DNA of 32,539 nt from the NCBI GenBank assembly GCA_031272805.1, contig JAISTC010000101.1, forward strand, positions 1 through 32,539, given 5' to 3'. Each line of letters opens with the position of its first letter. Within the stretch, counting starts at the first letter, position 1. Source of the DNA: Propionibacteriaceae bacterium. GTDB taxonomy: Bacteria; Actinomycetota; Actinomycetes; Propionibacteriales; Propionibacteriaceae. The notes beneath the pieces were generated by a model, which worked only from the letters and a program-made list of their open reading frames with translations, did no database searches and had not been told where the DNA came from. Shown one piece after another: positions 1 to 14,200 of this stretch. A program made the translations under genes and the position numbers.

Positions 1-172
1 CGGTGAAGTCGGCGGATTTGCCTGGGTGAGGAGGCGTGGGGGCGGCCGCGGTATCAGGTGCCGCCGCCCGGGCTCGTGCCTCGCCAAGGCCGCGGCGCCT
101 GACACCTCAGCCTGGCGGATTTGCCTGGGTGACGAGGCCGTTGTCCTCGCGCTCGTCTTCTGACCCCAATAG

Positions 173-298
173 GATCCCGGCTTTCGCCGGGATGACAACG
201 GTTCTTGTTATACCCCTGTCATCCCGGCGGAAGCCGGGATCTTCTGACCCCATAAGATCCCGGCTTTCGCCGGGATGACAATGGTTCGCCGGGATGAC
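173..298. repeat. Cluster of GATCCCGGCTTTCGCCGGGATGAC palindromic repeats
   Basis: gatcccggctttcgccgggatgac at 173-196 and 256-279, inverted copy gtcatcccggcggaagccgggatc at 218-241, half copy at 285-298. Confidence 0.93.
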
Positions 299-314
299 GA
301 CGGTTTGACTGGGG

Positions 315-393
315 GCGGCCACGGTGTCAGGCCCTGTGGCTGTCGCTCGTTCCTCGCTCCGTAGCCACAGTGCCCGACCCCATGGCCTCACGC
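315..393 (+). repeat. REP-B copy
   Basis: gcggccacggtgtcaggccctgtggctgtcgctcgttcctcgctccgtagccacagtgcccgaccccatggcctcacgc. Confidence 0.85.
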
Positions 394-480
394 CACACGC
401 CCGACCCCATGGCCTGACGCCACACGCCCGACCCCATGGCCTCACGCCACACGCCCGACACCTCGGCCTGGGCGACAATG
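373..480 (+). repeat. 27-bp tandem repeat (~4 copies) of the REP-B tail
   Basis: cccgaccccatggcctcacgccacacg repeating at 373, 400, 427 and (degenerate) 454, period exactly 27. Confidence 0.9.
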
Positions 481-483
481 GGG

Positions 484-2214
<1,731 letters not shown>

Positions 2215-2219
2215 GGTCT

Positions 2220-5200
2220 CTACTCCTCCTTGCGGGAACGGGCTAGTAGGGCTGTGCCGGCGGCCAGCAGTAGCAATGCCAATGCGCTGACGGCTATGGC
2301 TGTGCCTTGGGTCAAGGGCATACCCAAGGGGCCGATTGGCGGGGCGCTCGGCTGCGCCGTCGCGGTCCCGGCCGGGGTCGGCTCCGGGGTGGCGCTGGCC
2401 TGCGGCGTCGCGCTGTCGGTCGGGGACGGGCTCTCCGCTGGAGTCGGGCTCGGAGTCGGGGACTCGGCCGGGGTCGGGCTCGGGCTCTCGCTAGGTGTTG
2501 GGCTCGGCGTGGGCGTCGGGCTCTCGGCCGGGGTTGGGCTTGGGCTCGGCGTCGGGCTTGGACTCGGCGTCGGGCTTGGACTCGGGGACTCTGCCGGAGT
2601 CGGGCTTGGGCTCGGCGTTGGGCTCGGGCTTGGGCTCGGCGTCGGGCTTGGGCTCGGGGACTCAGCGGGAGTCGGGCTCGGGCTGGCCGTCGGGGTCGGG
2701 GACTCCGTTGGCGTCGGGCTCGTTGTCGGCGTCGGGCTCACCGTGGGCGTCGGCGTTACCGTCGGCGTCGGCGTTACCGTCGGCGTCGGCGTCACGGTCG
2801 GCGTCGGGCTGGCCGTCGGGGTCGGAGACACCGTCGGCGTCGGAGACACCGTCGGCGTCGGGGTTACCGTCGGCGTCGGGGTTACCGTGGGCGTCGGGGT
2901 CACTGTTGGCGTCGGGGTGGGGCTTGGTGTGACTACCGGGGCCTCTACCTCGACTGTGGCTGCGTCCCTGTTGTTGGACGAGTCGGAGTCCTGCTGCGTG
3001 TGGCCGACGACGCCGACCAACGTCAGGGTGGCCGGCGCGGACGGCGCCTTACCCGTAATCCGATACGTCACGCTGGCGCCGGCCGGGAACGCGCCGATCG
3101 GGCACGTCACCAGGCGGCCGACCACGCCGCAGGTCGTGGCGGGGCTGACGTCGCCGACGTGGCCTGAGACGGCCACAACCGGGTTCTGGAGCCCCTCGGG
3201 GAGCTGGAACGTGGCGAAGGCACCCGTCGTGGCGAACGGCCCGTCATTCGACGCCACGGCCGTGTAGCCGACCGCCGCGCCCACCTCGACCGGACTGGCG
3301 TCCGCCGTGACCGCGATCGCCACGTCCACCGCCGGGGCCCCGACGTCGACCGAGGCCGAGGCATCGTCGTTGGGCGGGTAGGCGTCCGTGTGGTCGTGGG
3401 CCGAGTGGGCAGTCAGAACCAGGGTGGTCAGGCCGGCCGCCGGGGCCGTCCCCGTCACGCGGATCGTGACCGACGCCCCGACCGGGAAGTCGCCGACCGG
3501 GCACAGGGCGGTCGTTCCGGAGATAGCGCAAGGCCCAGGGGCTGCCCCACCGTCAGCCGCCGAGATCGTCGCCGCCGCGCCCCCCAAGGCAGGCGGGAGA
3601 TCGATCGAAACGACCTCGCCGGTGGTCGCCACCGGGCCTACGTTGACCAACCCTACTGTGTACCCCACCGCAGCGCCAGCCGCGACCGGAGTTTGGTCGG
3701 CCACGACCGTCACGGCGACGTCGGTCGGCGGCGTCAACTGGCCGCGCACCGTCACCGTGGCCGACGCCGTGTCGTTGGCCGGATCGGGGTCCGGCAAGGT
3801 GTGACTCGTCACCGCCGACAAGGTCAGTTGGGCGGAGCCGCCGTCGGGCGCGCGACCCTTGACGTGGTACGTGACGGACGCGCCGAGCGGCAGGTCGCCG
3901 ATCGCGCAGGTCGCGGCCGAACCCTCAACCGGGCAATCAGACGGCGCCGCGCCGCCCGTGGCGCCCGTGACCGTGACCGTGACGCCCGTCAAGGCCGGGG
4001 GCAGGTCCAGCGTCACGGTCGCCCCCACCGTCGGGTCCGGCCCGTGGTTCGTCACGACCACCGCGTAGCCGACGGGCGCGCCCGCGTCCACGACCGGCGC
4101 GTCCGGCGTCACGACGACGCCCACGTCCGCGGTCGGCGGCGCGGCCTCGTTGACCGTGGCGACGGCGAGGTCGTTGGCGGGGTTCGTGTCGGCCTTGGCG
4201 TGGGTGACGACGGCCGTCAGCGATAGCCGGGCCGACGCGCCGTCGGGCGCCGCGCCGGTAATCCGGTAGGTCGCCGTCGCGCCGACCGGCATGTCCCCGA
4301 TCGGGCACGTCACGGTCAGCTCGTCGGCCGAGCAGGTGACGTCCGGCGCCGCCCCGCCCGTCGCGCCGGACCACGTCACGGTCGCGCCGGCCAGGTTGGC
4401 CGGGAGCAGGAACGTCACGACCGCGCCGGTCGTCGGCTCCGGCCCGTTGTTTTCGACCACGGCCGTGTAGCCGACGGCACCGTCCGGGCCGACCTCAGGC
4501 GCGTCGGCCGCCACGGTCACGCCGACGTCGGTCGGCGGCGGGGCGACGGTCCGGTCGCAGGTCTGGGAGACGTTGTCGGCCAGGTCCGGGTCGTTCGGGG
4601 CCGTGTCGACGGTCGCCGTATTGCACAGGTCGCCCGCGACGTCCGGGCCGACCGCGAAGACGACGTCGACCACGACCGACGCGCCGGGCGCCAGGTCAGG
4701 CACCTCGCAGCGGACCGGGTTGCCCGCCACGGCCGGCGCCGGGCAGGCCGTGCCGTCGGCCAGGGTCGCCGAGACGAACGTCAGGCCCGCCGGGATGGCG
4801 TCGGTCAGGACGACGCCGGTCGCCAGGGACGGGCCGGCGTTGGTCGCCGTCAGCTTGTAGGTCACGTTCGCCCCCGCCTGGACCGGCGTCGGGCCGACCA
4901 GGGTCTTGACGACCGTGACGTCGGCGGCCTGGCCGACCGCGACGGAGACGTCCGCCGCGTTGTTGATCAGGGTCGTCTCGGTCGTCGGGGTGGCGGTCGC
5001 AAAGTGGGCCGTGGCCACGCCGTTCGGCGCGTCGGGCGGGATGGCGGCCTGGAACGTCCCGGTCAGACTGGCGCCGGGGGCGAGGGTGACGCCCGCCGCC
5101 GTGACACAGTGGACGTGCTGGGCGGCGCCTTCGGCGGGCGCGTCGGCCGAGCAGGTCAGGCCGGGGATCTGGGCGGCCGCGAAGACGAAGCCGACCGGCA

Positions 5201-8200
5201 GGTCGACGTCGAGGACCGGCTCGCGGGCGCTCGACGTCCCCTGGTTCTTGATGGTGACGCCGTAGGTCACGGTCGACCCGGCGGCCGGAGTGACATCGCC
5301 CGCCGTCGCCGTCGTGGCCGTGATCGCCAGGTCAGTGTCCTGGATGGCGTCGACGACCGCGTGGGCCTGCTTGTCGACGGGCGAGCCGTCGCGGGCCGGC
5401 GTGGCCGCCGTCACGACCGCGACGTTGTCCAGCCCCGTGCCGTCGGCGATCTCGCCGACGACGTCGGGCGCGACCGTACCGTAGACCTGGAGGGTGACCG
5501 GCTGCGGCGTCATCGACTTGAGCTCGTACTGGTAGCCGTGGAGCGTCCCGACCTGGCACGTCACGACCGTTCCGGCCGCGCTGATCGAGCACGTGCCCTG
5601 GCCCGCGTTGACGGTCGTGGCGACGAGCCCGGCGGGCAGGGTGTCCGTGACGACGACGCCGGTCGCGTCCGCGCCCAGCTCCGTGACGTCGAGCGGCGCG
5701 GTCGAGGCCGCGTCGAGCGGGACGGCCCAGACCTGGATCTCGTAGCCGAACGTCCCGCCCGCCAGGAACGCGGCGTGGCCGTCGGCGTTGGGGAGGGTGT
5801 CGAGGGCGATCTTCGTGATGTCGACGTCGGCGCGCGGCGCGTCGACCGTCATGCCGACGTCTTTCTCGTTGTTCGTGTAGTCCGACTCGGGCGTCGTCGT
5901 CGTGACCTTGAGGTACGCGCCGGGCGGCGTCCCGTTGGCCGGGTAGTCGCCGGCCTGGACGTAGGCCAGGAGGTAGCTCGGCAGGCCCTCCAGGACGACC
6001 TGGGCGCCGGGCGGCAGCGAGCCGTCGGACGTCCCGGTTGCGACGCCGTTGACGATGAGCGGCGCGCCCACGATCGTGCAGACGATCTCGTTGCCAAGGT
6101 TCTGGCAGTTGGGCGTCCCGTCGCCCCGGTCGGCGATCATCCAGGCAGGCACATGGTCCTTGTCCATGATGTTGTCGACCGCCGTCTTGTAGCGGAAGAC
6201 GACATTGTCGGCCGTCGAGGGGCCGTTGTTGCCGATCGTGATGTCGTTGGTCCACTTCGAGCCCGCGCCCGTGTAGGCGTCGACGGGCGTCATGGCGAAC
6301 GCCACGGCCGCCACATCGGCGACGTCCTGGCTCGTGTCCGTGACCGTGGCCCGGTTGTTGGACGTGGTCGGGTCGTGGGTGGCCGCGGCCACGACCGCCA
6401 CGTTGGTCAGGAGCGTCCCCTCGGGGACGGTCAGGGCGACCGCGACGGTCACGTCGATGGTCCAGGTGGCGCCGTTGGCCAGCGTCGCGCCGGGCTGGCA
6501 GGTCAGCGACTGGGCGTCGCCGGCGATGGCGCAGGTCCCCTGGTCCGCCGTGGCGGCGGTTGCCGTCACGCCGTCCGGCAGCGTGTCCGTCAGCGTGACG
6601 TCGGCCGCGGGGTCGGGCCCGTGGTTGGTGACGACGAGGTGGTAGCTGGCGGTCGAGCCCGCTACGAAGGGGCCGGTCGAGGTCTTGACCACGGCCAGGT
6701 CGGCCGACAGGTCGCCCGTGTTGGTCCAGTGGCCCTCGTTGTTGTCGGGGGTCGGGTCGGGCGTGTCGGAGCCGACCTTGGCGACCTGGTCGAACGAGTC
6801 CGGCGGGTCGGGCCAGGGGTCGGGCGCGGCCAGGACGACGGTCCAGACGGCGCTGGCGCCGGGGGCCAGAGAGGCCAGGGAGCAGGTCAGGTTGCCGCTG
6901 TCTTCTTGGCAAGTCCCCGGCCCATTGGCGGAAACATAGGTCAATTCGGACGGCAACGTATCGGCCAAGCCGACGTTCTTGGCTGTGGAAGGACCGTTGT
7001 TCTTGACCGTGACCGTATACGTCACCTGGTCGCCCGGGTTCGGCACCTTGGTCGTGTCCGCCACCTTCGTCACGGCCAGGTCGGCCGAGGTCGTCAGCGT
7101 GGTCGTGGCCGACGCCGTGTTATTCGAGGTGTCGGGATCGCCGGGCGCGCTGGCCACGGCGTTGTTGACCAGGGTCGTGGCCGAGCCCGGGTCGGCGTTG
7201 ACGGTCCCGCGGATGTTGACCGTGACGGACGCCCCGACGGCCAGGTTGCCGAAGCCGTCGCAGGTCACGGTCCGGCCGTTGGCCGACACCGCGCAGGTCC
7301 CGCGGTCGGCCGTGGCGGACGACGCGGTCACGAGGTCGGGCAGCGTGTCGGCGATGACCACGTCGGCCGCGTCGGACGGCCCCTGGTTGACCGCCGTGAC
7401 CGTCCAGGCGATCGCCCCGCCGGCCACGGCCGTGGCCGGGCCGGTCTTGGTCAGCGCGATGTCCGCCACGCGGTCGCCGACAGTGACATCGGCCTCGGAC
7501 TGGTTGTTGTCCGGGTTGGGGTCGAGGGTCGTCGTCGTGACGGCGGACTGGTTGACGACGGTAGCGCCGGGCGCGACCGACTCGTTGACCAGGGCCGTGA
7601 CAGTGACGCCGAGCGAGCCCCCGGCGGCCAGCGTGTCGACCGTGCAGCGGGCGGACGAGCCGGAGCTGACCACGGCGCAGTCCAGGCCCGGACCCGCCGC
7701 CGATAGCAACGTCAGTTGCGACGGGTCGGCGACCGTGTCCGTGATGACGACGCCGGCGGCGTCGGAGCCCGCGCCCGGGGTCAGGACGAGGTTGGAGACG
7801 GCCAGAGTGTAGGTCACGGTCTGGCCGGGAGTGACGGTCGCCGGATCGGCCGTCTTGGTAATGGAGAGGTCCGCCGCCCGGCCCAGCGGGACCGTGGCGG
7901 TAGCAGTGTTGTTGGACTTGTCCGTGTCGTAGGAGGTCGTCGTGACCGTGGCCGTGTTGGTCAGGGAGGTCGCCGTGGAGCCCGCCACCGTATGGCCCGT
8001 GACCGTGACGACGACGGACGACCCGGCCGCCACCGTACCGAGGTCGCAGTTGAGCGTCCCGCCCGCGCCCGGCGTGACACAGGCGGCGCCGGACGAGACC
8101 TGGACCGACTCAGCGACGTAGCCGTCGGGCAGCGGATCGTTGACGACGACCCCGGCCGCGTCCGCCGGGCCGGCGTTGGCGACGGTCAACGTGACCGTCT

Positions 8201-11200
8201 CAGCCGCGCCCGCGACGGCCGGGTTGGGCGTCATGGCTTTCTGGATCGACACGTCGACCCGGTCGGACAGGACGTCGTGGCAGGCCTCGGACTCGTTGTC
8301 GGACGAGTCGGGGTCGAGCGCGTCGGAGCCGACCAGGGCCTTGTTGCAGAGGTTGCTGCCGGAGAACCCGGCGTCGACGTCGAACGTCACCGTCACCGAG
8401 ACCGACTGGCCGGGCTCGAGGTCGCCGACCGGGCAGTTGAGGACCGCCTGGCCGTTGACGTCGACGGGCGCGGGGCAGTCGGCGCCGCCGTCGACCGTCG
8501 CCCCCACGAACGTCATGCCCTCGGGCACCGTGTCGGAGACGACGACGTCGCGGGCGACCGACGGGCCGACCGGGTTCGACGCGGTCAGCCGGTACGTCGC
8601 GGCGCTGCCCGCCTGGAGCGGGTTGGGCTCGACCAGGGTCTTCTCGACCTTCGTGTTGGCGACGACCTGGACGGACACCGTGACGGGCGCGCGGTTGTTG
8701 GAGTAGTCGGACTCGCAGGTCCCCGCGCCGACGGCCGGGCACTCGACGGGGTTCTGGGAGTACGTGTAGCTGGTGGCCGTGTACTGGCCGGACGGCGTGT
8801 CGGCGGGAATGTGGACGGTCACGGTCCCCGGGATCGTGAAGCCCGGCAGGAACGAGTCGCGGTAGTCCGTCTCGGGCCGGCCGACGCAGTGGATCGTGGC
8901 GACGGCCGGGTCCGTCCCGGGCTTCGTCCCCGTCGTGCACTCCATCGTCGGGATGTTGTAGGAGACGATCGTGAAACCGGGCGGGAACTCGGCGTCGGTC
9001 GTCGGCCGGTCGGCGGTCGACGGGCCGAGGTTGACGCCGGTCAGCGTGTACGTCAGGTCGCCGCCGGCGGCCGGGGTCGTCGTCGTGACCGTCGCGGTCA
9101 CGGCGATGTCGGCCAGGCGGTCGAGTTCGGTATCGACCGTGGCCGTGTTGTTGGCTGGGACCGTGTCGGGGGCCGAGGAGCCGACGACAGCTTGGTTGTG
9201 CAAGGTCCGCGGGATGGGTTCGGAGGTCGACTGGCCGCCGACGCTCGCGCCCAGGTCCGTCGGCGGCAGCTCCTCCGGGCACTGGACGCCGACGACGCCC
9301 GATTGGCCGGGGCACCAGTAGGGCCGGAGGTCCCGCGGGTCGGTCGTGGCGACGAGGCGGACGTTGACCGACTTGCCCGCCTGGATGGTCCCGGCGGGCT
9401 GGCCCGCGGCCTGGGGCACGCACGTCACGACCTGCTGGCCGGTCCCGAGCGCGGCCGTCGCGGGGCCGTCGACCGAGCAGCCGGGTGAGTTGGCCGGGTC
9501 GAGGGTCAGGCCCAGCGGCAACGTATCCGTCACGACGGCGTCGGCCACGTCGGACGGGCCGTTGTTCAGCGCGGTCAGCGTATAGCCGACGGTCGCGCCG
9601 GCGTAGGCCACCGGCGCGTCGGCCAGCTTGGCCAACTGGAGGTCGGCCTGGGCCACGACATCGACCGTGGCGGTCGCCTGGACCGTCGAGCCGTCGCCGT
9701 CCGTCTCGTCATTGCTGAGGCCGTCCGTGTCCGTGTGCGCGGAGGCCGTGTTGACGGCCCCGCCGCCGCCCGTGATCTCCGCCTCGGCCGAGGCCGCGAT
9801 GGAGCCGTAGACGAACACCGTGACCTTCTGGGGGGCGGCCGGGTCGGTACTGGCCCGGACCGTACCGAGCTGGCAGGTGATGCTGGCGCCCGTCGTGACG
9901 GAGCAGGAACCCTGGGACGGGTTGACCTGCGTCGCCGTGAACCCGGCGGGCAGCGTATCCGTCAGGACGACGTTGGCGGCGTCGGCCGGGCTGACCGTGA
10001 CGTGGGCCGTACTGTCGGTCGTGGCCGGCACCCACAGGTCGATCTGGTAGCCGAACTTGTCGCCGGCGATGTACGTCGAGTGGCCGTCGCCGTTGGGGTT
10101 GGCCACGGTCGACAGCGCCGTCTTGGCGATCTTGAGGTCGGTCTTGGCCGCGGGGATGACCAGGGCGGCCGTGTCGTAGTTGTCCGTGTAGTCGGTTTCC
10201 GTGACGCCGGACGAGACCGACGCCCAACCGCCCGGCTGGCCCTGGCAGACCTGGCTGCGGCCGCAATCGGGGAAGTCCTGCGGGGCGGCCGTGTCGGGCG
10301 TGATCGTGAACGGGAAGTAGAACGAGACCGACTGGCCGGGCTGGAGGACCTGGGCGGCCGGATCCGGGTTGTCGGCCAGGTCGCAGACGAGCTGCTGGTT
10401 GACCGAGTGGCACCAAGCCGGGAACGACGCCTGGTCCGGGGTCGCCGTGACGGCGACGTTGGAGAGGATCTGGACGTGCGTGGCCGTCGACGGGCCGTCG
10501 TTGCGGACCGTGATGACGGCGTAGCGGAGGGAGCCGGGGCCCGTGTACGTCGACGGGACGGCCGTGTCGGCCAGGTACGGGTCCGTGGGCGTGCCGGCGC
10601 CCGTGACGGCGTAGCCGATGCCGTAGTCGATGGCCAGGTTGTTGGCGGCCGTGACGTTGTCCGTGACGCTGGCTTCGTTGTTCGCCCAGGTCGGGTCGTC
10701 GGTCCCGGCGCCGGAGCCGTCGGGGTTGTTGGCAGAGCTGACCATCGCCGTGTTCGTCAACTGGGTCCCGTCCGGCAGGCCCGCGTCGGCCGTGAACGGC
10801 AGAGTGATGGCCCAGACGTCGCCCGGCTCCATGTTCGCGCCCTTGAGGCAGGTCACGTCCTGGCCGCTGGCCGTGCACTCGGCGGGCCACGCCGGGTCGC
10901 CGGTCGCCGGCGTCAGGCCGTCCGGGAAGTTGTCGGCCACGACCGGGTAGAGCGCCTCGTCGGGGCCGTAGTTGTTGACGGTCAACGTGTAGGCGCCGCT
11001 GGCGCCCGCCGTGACGCCGTTCGACAGCTTGGCAATCGCCAGGTCGGCCTGGGCGTTGCCCGAGTTGGTCCAGGTCGTCGTGTTGTTGCCGGGGTTGGGG
11101 TCGGGCGTCGGGCTGTCGACGCGGACGCTCTGGGTCGCCGACGTCGGCTCGGGGTCGGGGACGGTCATGACGACATGGATGGTCGCCGTCGCCCCGGCCG

Positions 11201-14200
11201 CCAGGTCGCCGACCGGGCACGTCAACGTCGAGCCGCTGTCCTGGCAGCCGCCGTCCGCCGACGTGAAGGTCAGTTCCGGCGGCAGGGTGTCGGTCACGGT
11301 CGCCTGCTTGGCGGCGGACGGGCCCTTGTTCGTGACCGTGATCGTGTACTCGATCGTGTCGCCCTTGTTGGGCACCTTGCTGGTCGAGCCGGACTTGGCG
11401 ATCACGAGGTCGGCCGAACCCGTCACGTCGGTCGTCACGGTCGGCGTATCAGGGTGGGGGTCGTCGCCGGGCGGCGGGTCGTTGGTCTGGGTCGTCTGGG
11501 CCGTGTTGGCCAGCGTGCCCGTAAACGCCGGGTCGATCAGGACGCCCTGCAGCGTGACGCGGGCCGTCGCGCCCGTCCCGCCGGGCGCGTTCGGGCCGGG
11601 CAGAGTTCCAATGGCGCACGTCACCGTGTTGGTCGCCGTCACCACCTGGCACGTCCCCCGGTCGCTCGACACGGTCGTGGCCGCGTCGGCGCTGAGCCCG
11701 GCCGGCAAACTGTCGGCCAGCGTGACGCCGGTCGCGTCGGAGGGGCCGAAGTTCGTCACGGTCATCGTGTAGCTGACGCGGTTGCCCGCGATGGCCGTGG
11801 CTGGGCCGGTCTTGACCGTCTGGAGGTCCGACTGGGGCGCGCCGGTCGTGACGTAGGCGACAGCCTGGTTGTCGGCCTGGTTGGGGTCGAACGTGGCGGA
11901 CGTGACGGCGGCGTTGTTGGCGATGCCGTCCGTCCCGGCCGGGACGTTGCCCGGCACGTACGCCGTGACCACAACCTTGGCCGTCTGGCCGGGCTTGAGC
12001 GCCGCGTCGGCCGTGCACTGGGCGGACGTGGCGGAGACCTGGCCCGCGGGGCACGTGACCGCGACGTCGCCGCCGCCGTCCGTGGCCGACTGGAGGATGA
12101 GCTGGGCCGGGTTGGCGACCTTGTCCGTGATGACGACGGCGGTCGCGTCGGAGAGGTTCGTGCCGGTGGCGGGGCTGGGATCCTGGTTCGTCACGGTCAG
12201 CGTCCACGTCACGAGGCTGCCCGGCGTCACGGTCTGCGGCGTCGGCGTCTTCTCGACCTTGAGGTCGGCCTGGTGGGTCAGCGGGATCGAGACCGTGTCG
12301 ACGTTGTTCGTCATGTCCGGGTCGAACGAGGTCGTCGCCACCGAGGCGATGTTCGAGAGCGTCGTGTCGGGGTCGTCCGAATCGGGCACGCCGTTGATCG
12401 TGACCGTGACCGTGGCGCCGTCGGCCAGATCCTGGAGGGCGCAGGTGACGGGCTGGCCGGCGGCCGGGAGCTCACAGGCCGAGCCGTCGGAGGCCTGGAT
12501 GGCCGTGGCCGTGTAGTGGGCCGGGATCGGGTCGCTGACGACGACGCCGGTCGCCGTGTTGGGGCCGTGGTTCGTCACCGTCAGGACCGTCTGGCCGGGC
12601 TGGCCGGCGATGGCCGGGTTGGGCGTCATCGTCTTGTCGATGGCCACGTCCGCCTTGAGGCCGACGGGAGTCGAGACCGGGGGCGGCGTGTACGTGCCGG
12701 AGGTCCGGGTCGTCCCCGTCAGGTACGTCAGGTTGGCCTGGTTCGTCACGGTCGTGCCGCCGGCGTCGTCGTCGATCGTGACCTGGAACTGGTAGTACGT
12801 CGCATCGCCGACGTTGATCGTGCCGCCCTGGGACGGGGTCGCGCCGCGGCCCAGGTTGACGCAGATGGTCCGGCCGTCGAACGACGCCAGGCCGGAGCCG
12901 TCGTCCGGCAAGGTCACGGGGGTCGTGACGTTCGGATCGGGGGTGGCGACCAAGGTCAGGGAGCCCGGGACGTATGTGACGCCGGCCGGGAGAGTGTCGC
13001 AGGACTGGGAGTTGACGGCCGGGTCCTGGCCCGTGTTGGCGTACATCAGCGTGTACTGGAGCTTGTCGCCGGGGTTGGCCGTGCCGGTGCCGGTCAGGTT
13101 GACGACGGACTTCGTCGAACTCGAAAAGTCGGGGGCGTAGAGGTTGATGGCCAGGCCGAGGACGCCCGGGTAGTAGACGTCGCCCTCGGAGGAGAAGGTG
13201 AAGCTGGCGGAGGTCGCCCCGTTGGGGATGACGCCGGACGCGCCGAAGTTCTTCAGGTCGTAGCCGAGCATGTTCTGGTCGGCCGGGTAGCGGCAGGAAT
13301 ACGGGGCGTCGGCCCAGTCGCCGGACGCGGGGCAGGCGGGGACAGAGTTGCCGTTGAAGGTATTGACGGAGTCGAAGAAGTTCGAGCCGGGCGAGGACGT
13401 CGTCGCCAACTGGGCGTTGTTGAGCTTGACGTAATCGCCGGTCAGCGTCAGGTCGCCCTCGTAGGCGACGACGCTCAACTGGGCGTCGACGGTCCCGGAC
13501 AGGGGGGCCAGGAAGCCCGACACCTGGACCGTCTGCGGGGCGCCCTTCTTGATCATGTTGAAGCCGTCGAAGACGGTCAGGTTGCGCAGCGGCAAGCCGG
13601 GGGCCGTGTAGACGACGGTCAGCGACCAGCCGGCGTACATGTCGATCTCGCCGGTCGCGGCCGTCACGTTCGCCCCCCAGTAGGCGCCGTTACCGGCCTG
13701 CTGGACCAGCGTCGTGACGTCGGCGAAGCCCTGGTAGGCGAGGGCGGAGGACGTGTTGGGGCCGAAGATGGCGTCGGCCTCGATGTCCAGGTAGGAGTCA
13801 CTGCCCGGGAGTTTCAGGCTCATCTCCCGCCAGGCGCCGGTCGTGTACTGCCCCGTCGTCAGGCGGGCGCCCCAGTACAGGCCGGCCCAGAGGACGCTGG
13901 AGCCGGCGGGGAGGTTGAGGGTTGAGGAGGAGGAGTCGAAGGTCGAGGAGTCCTGGTCGGCGTCGCGGTAGACAATGTTGAAGTTGTTGTTGTCGTACTG
14001 GGCGCCGGCGCGGGCGTTGAGGCAGTTCGTCGGGTTCGAGATGGCGTCGTTGCAGCTCGTCAGGTTGTTGCCCAGCGTCACGATCGCGCCGTTGGCGTTG
14101 ACGGCGAAGCGGGGCTGGAAGGGGACCGTGTTGGCCGCCTCGGATGGCTCGGGCGCGCTCACCGCCCACACCATCGCGCCAACCAGCGCCACCGCCGTGG

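Noticed and set aside
9735-13925. 1396-aa plus-strand ORF, plus similar long ORFs at 5004-7706 and 7716-9488
   Set aside because: High-GC antisense shadow of the giant DUF11 gene; Arg/Gly/Val/Asp-rich composition typical of wrong-frame translation.
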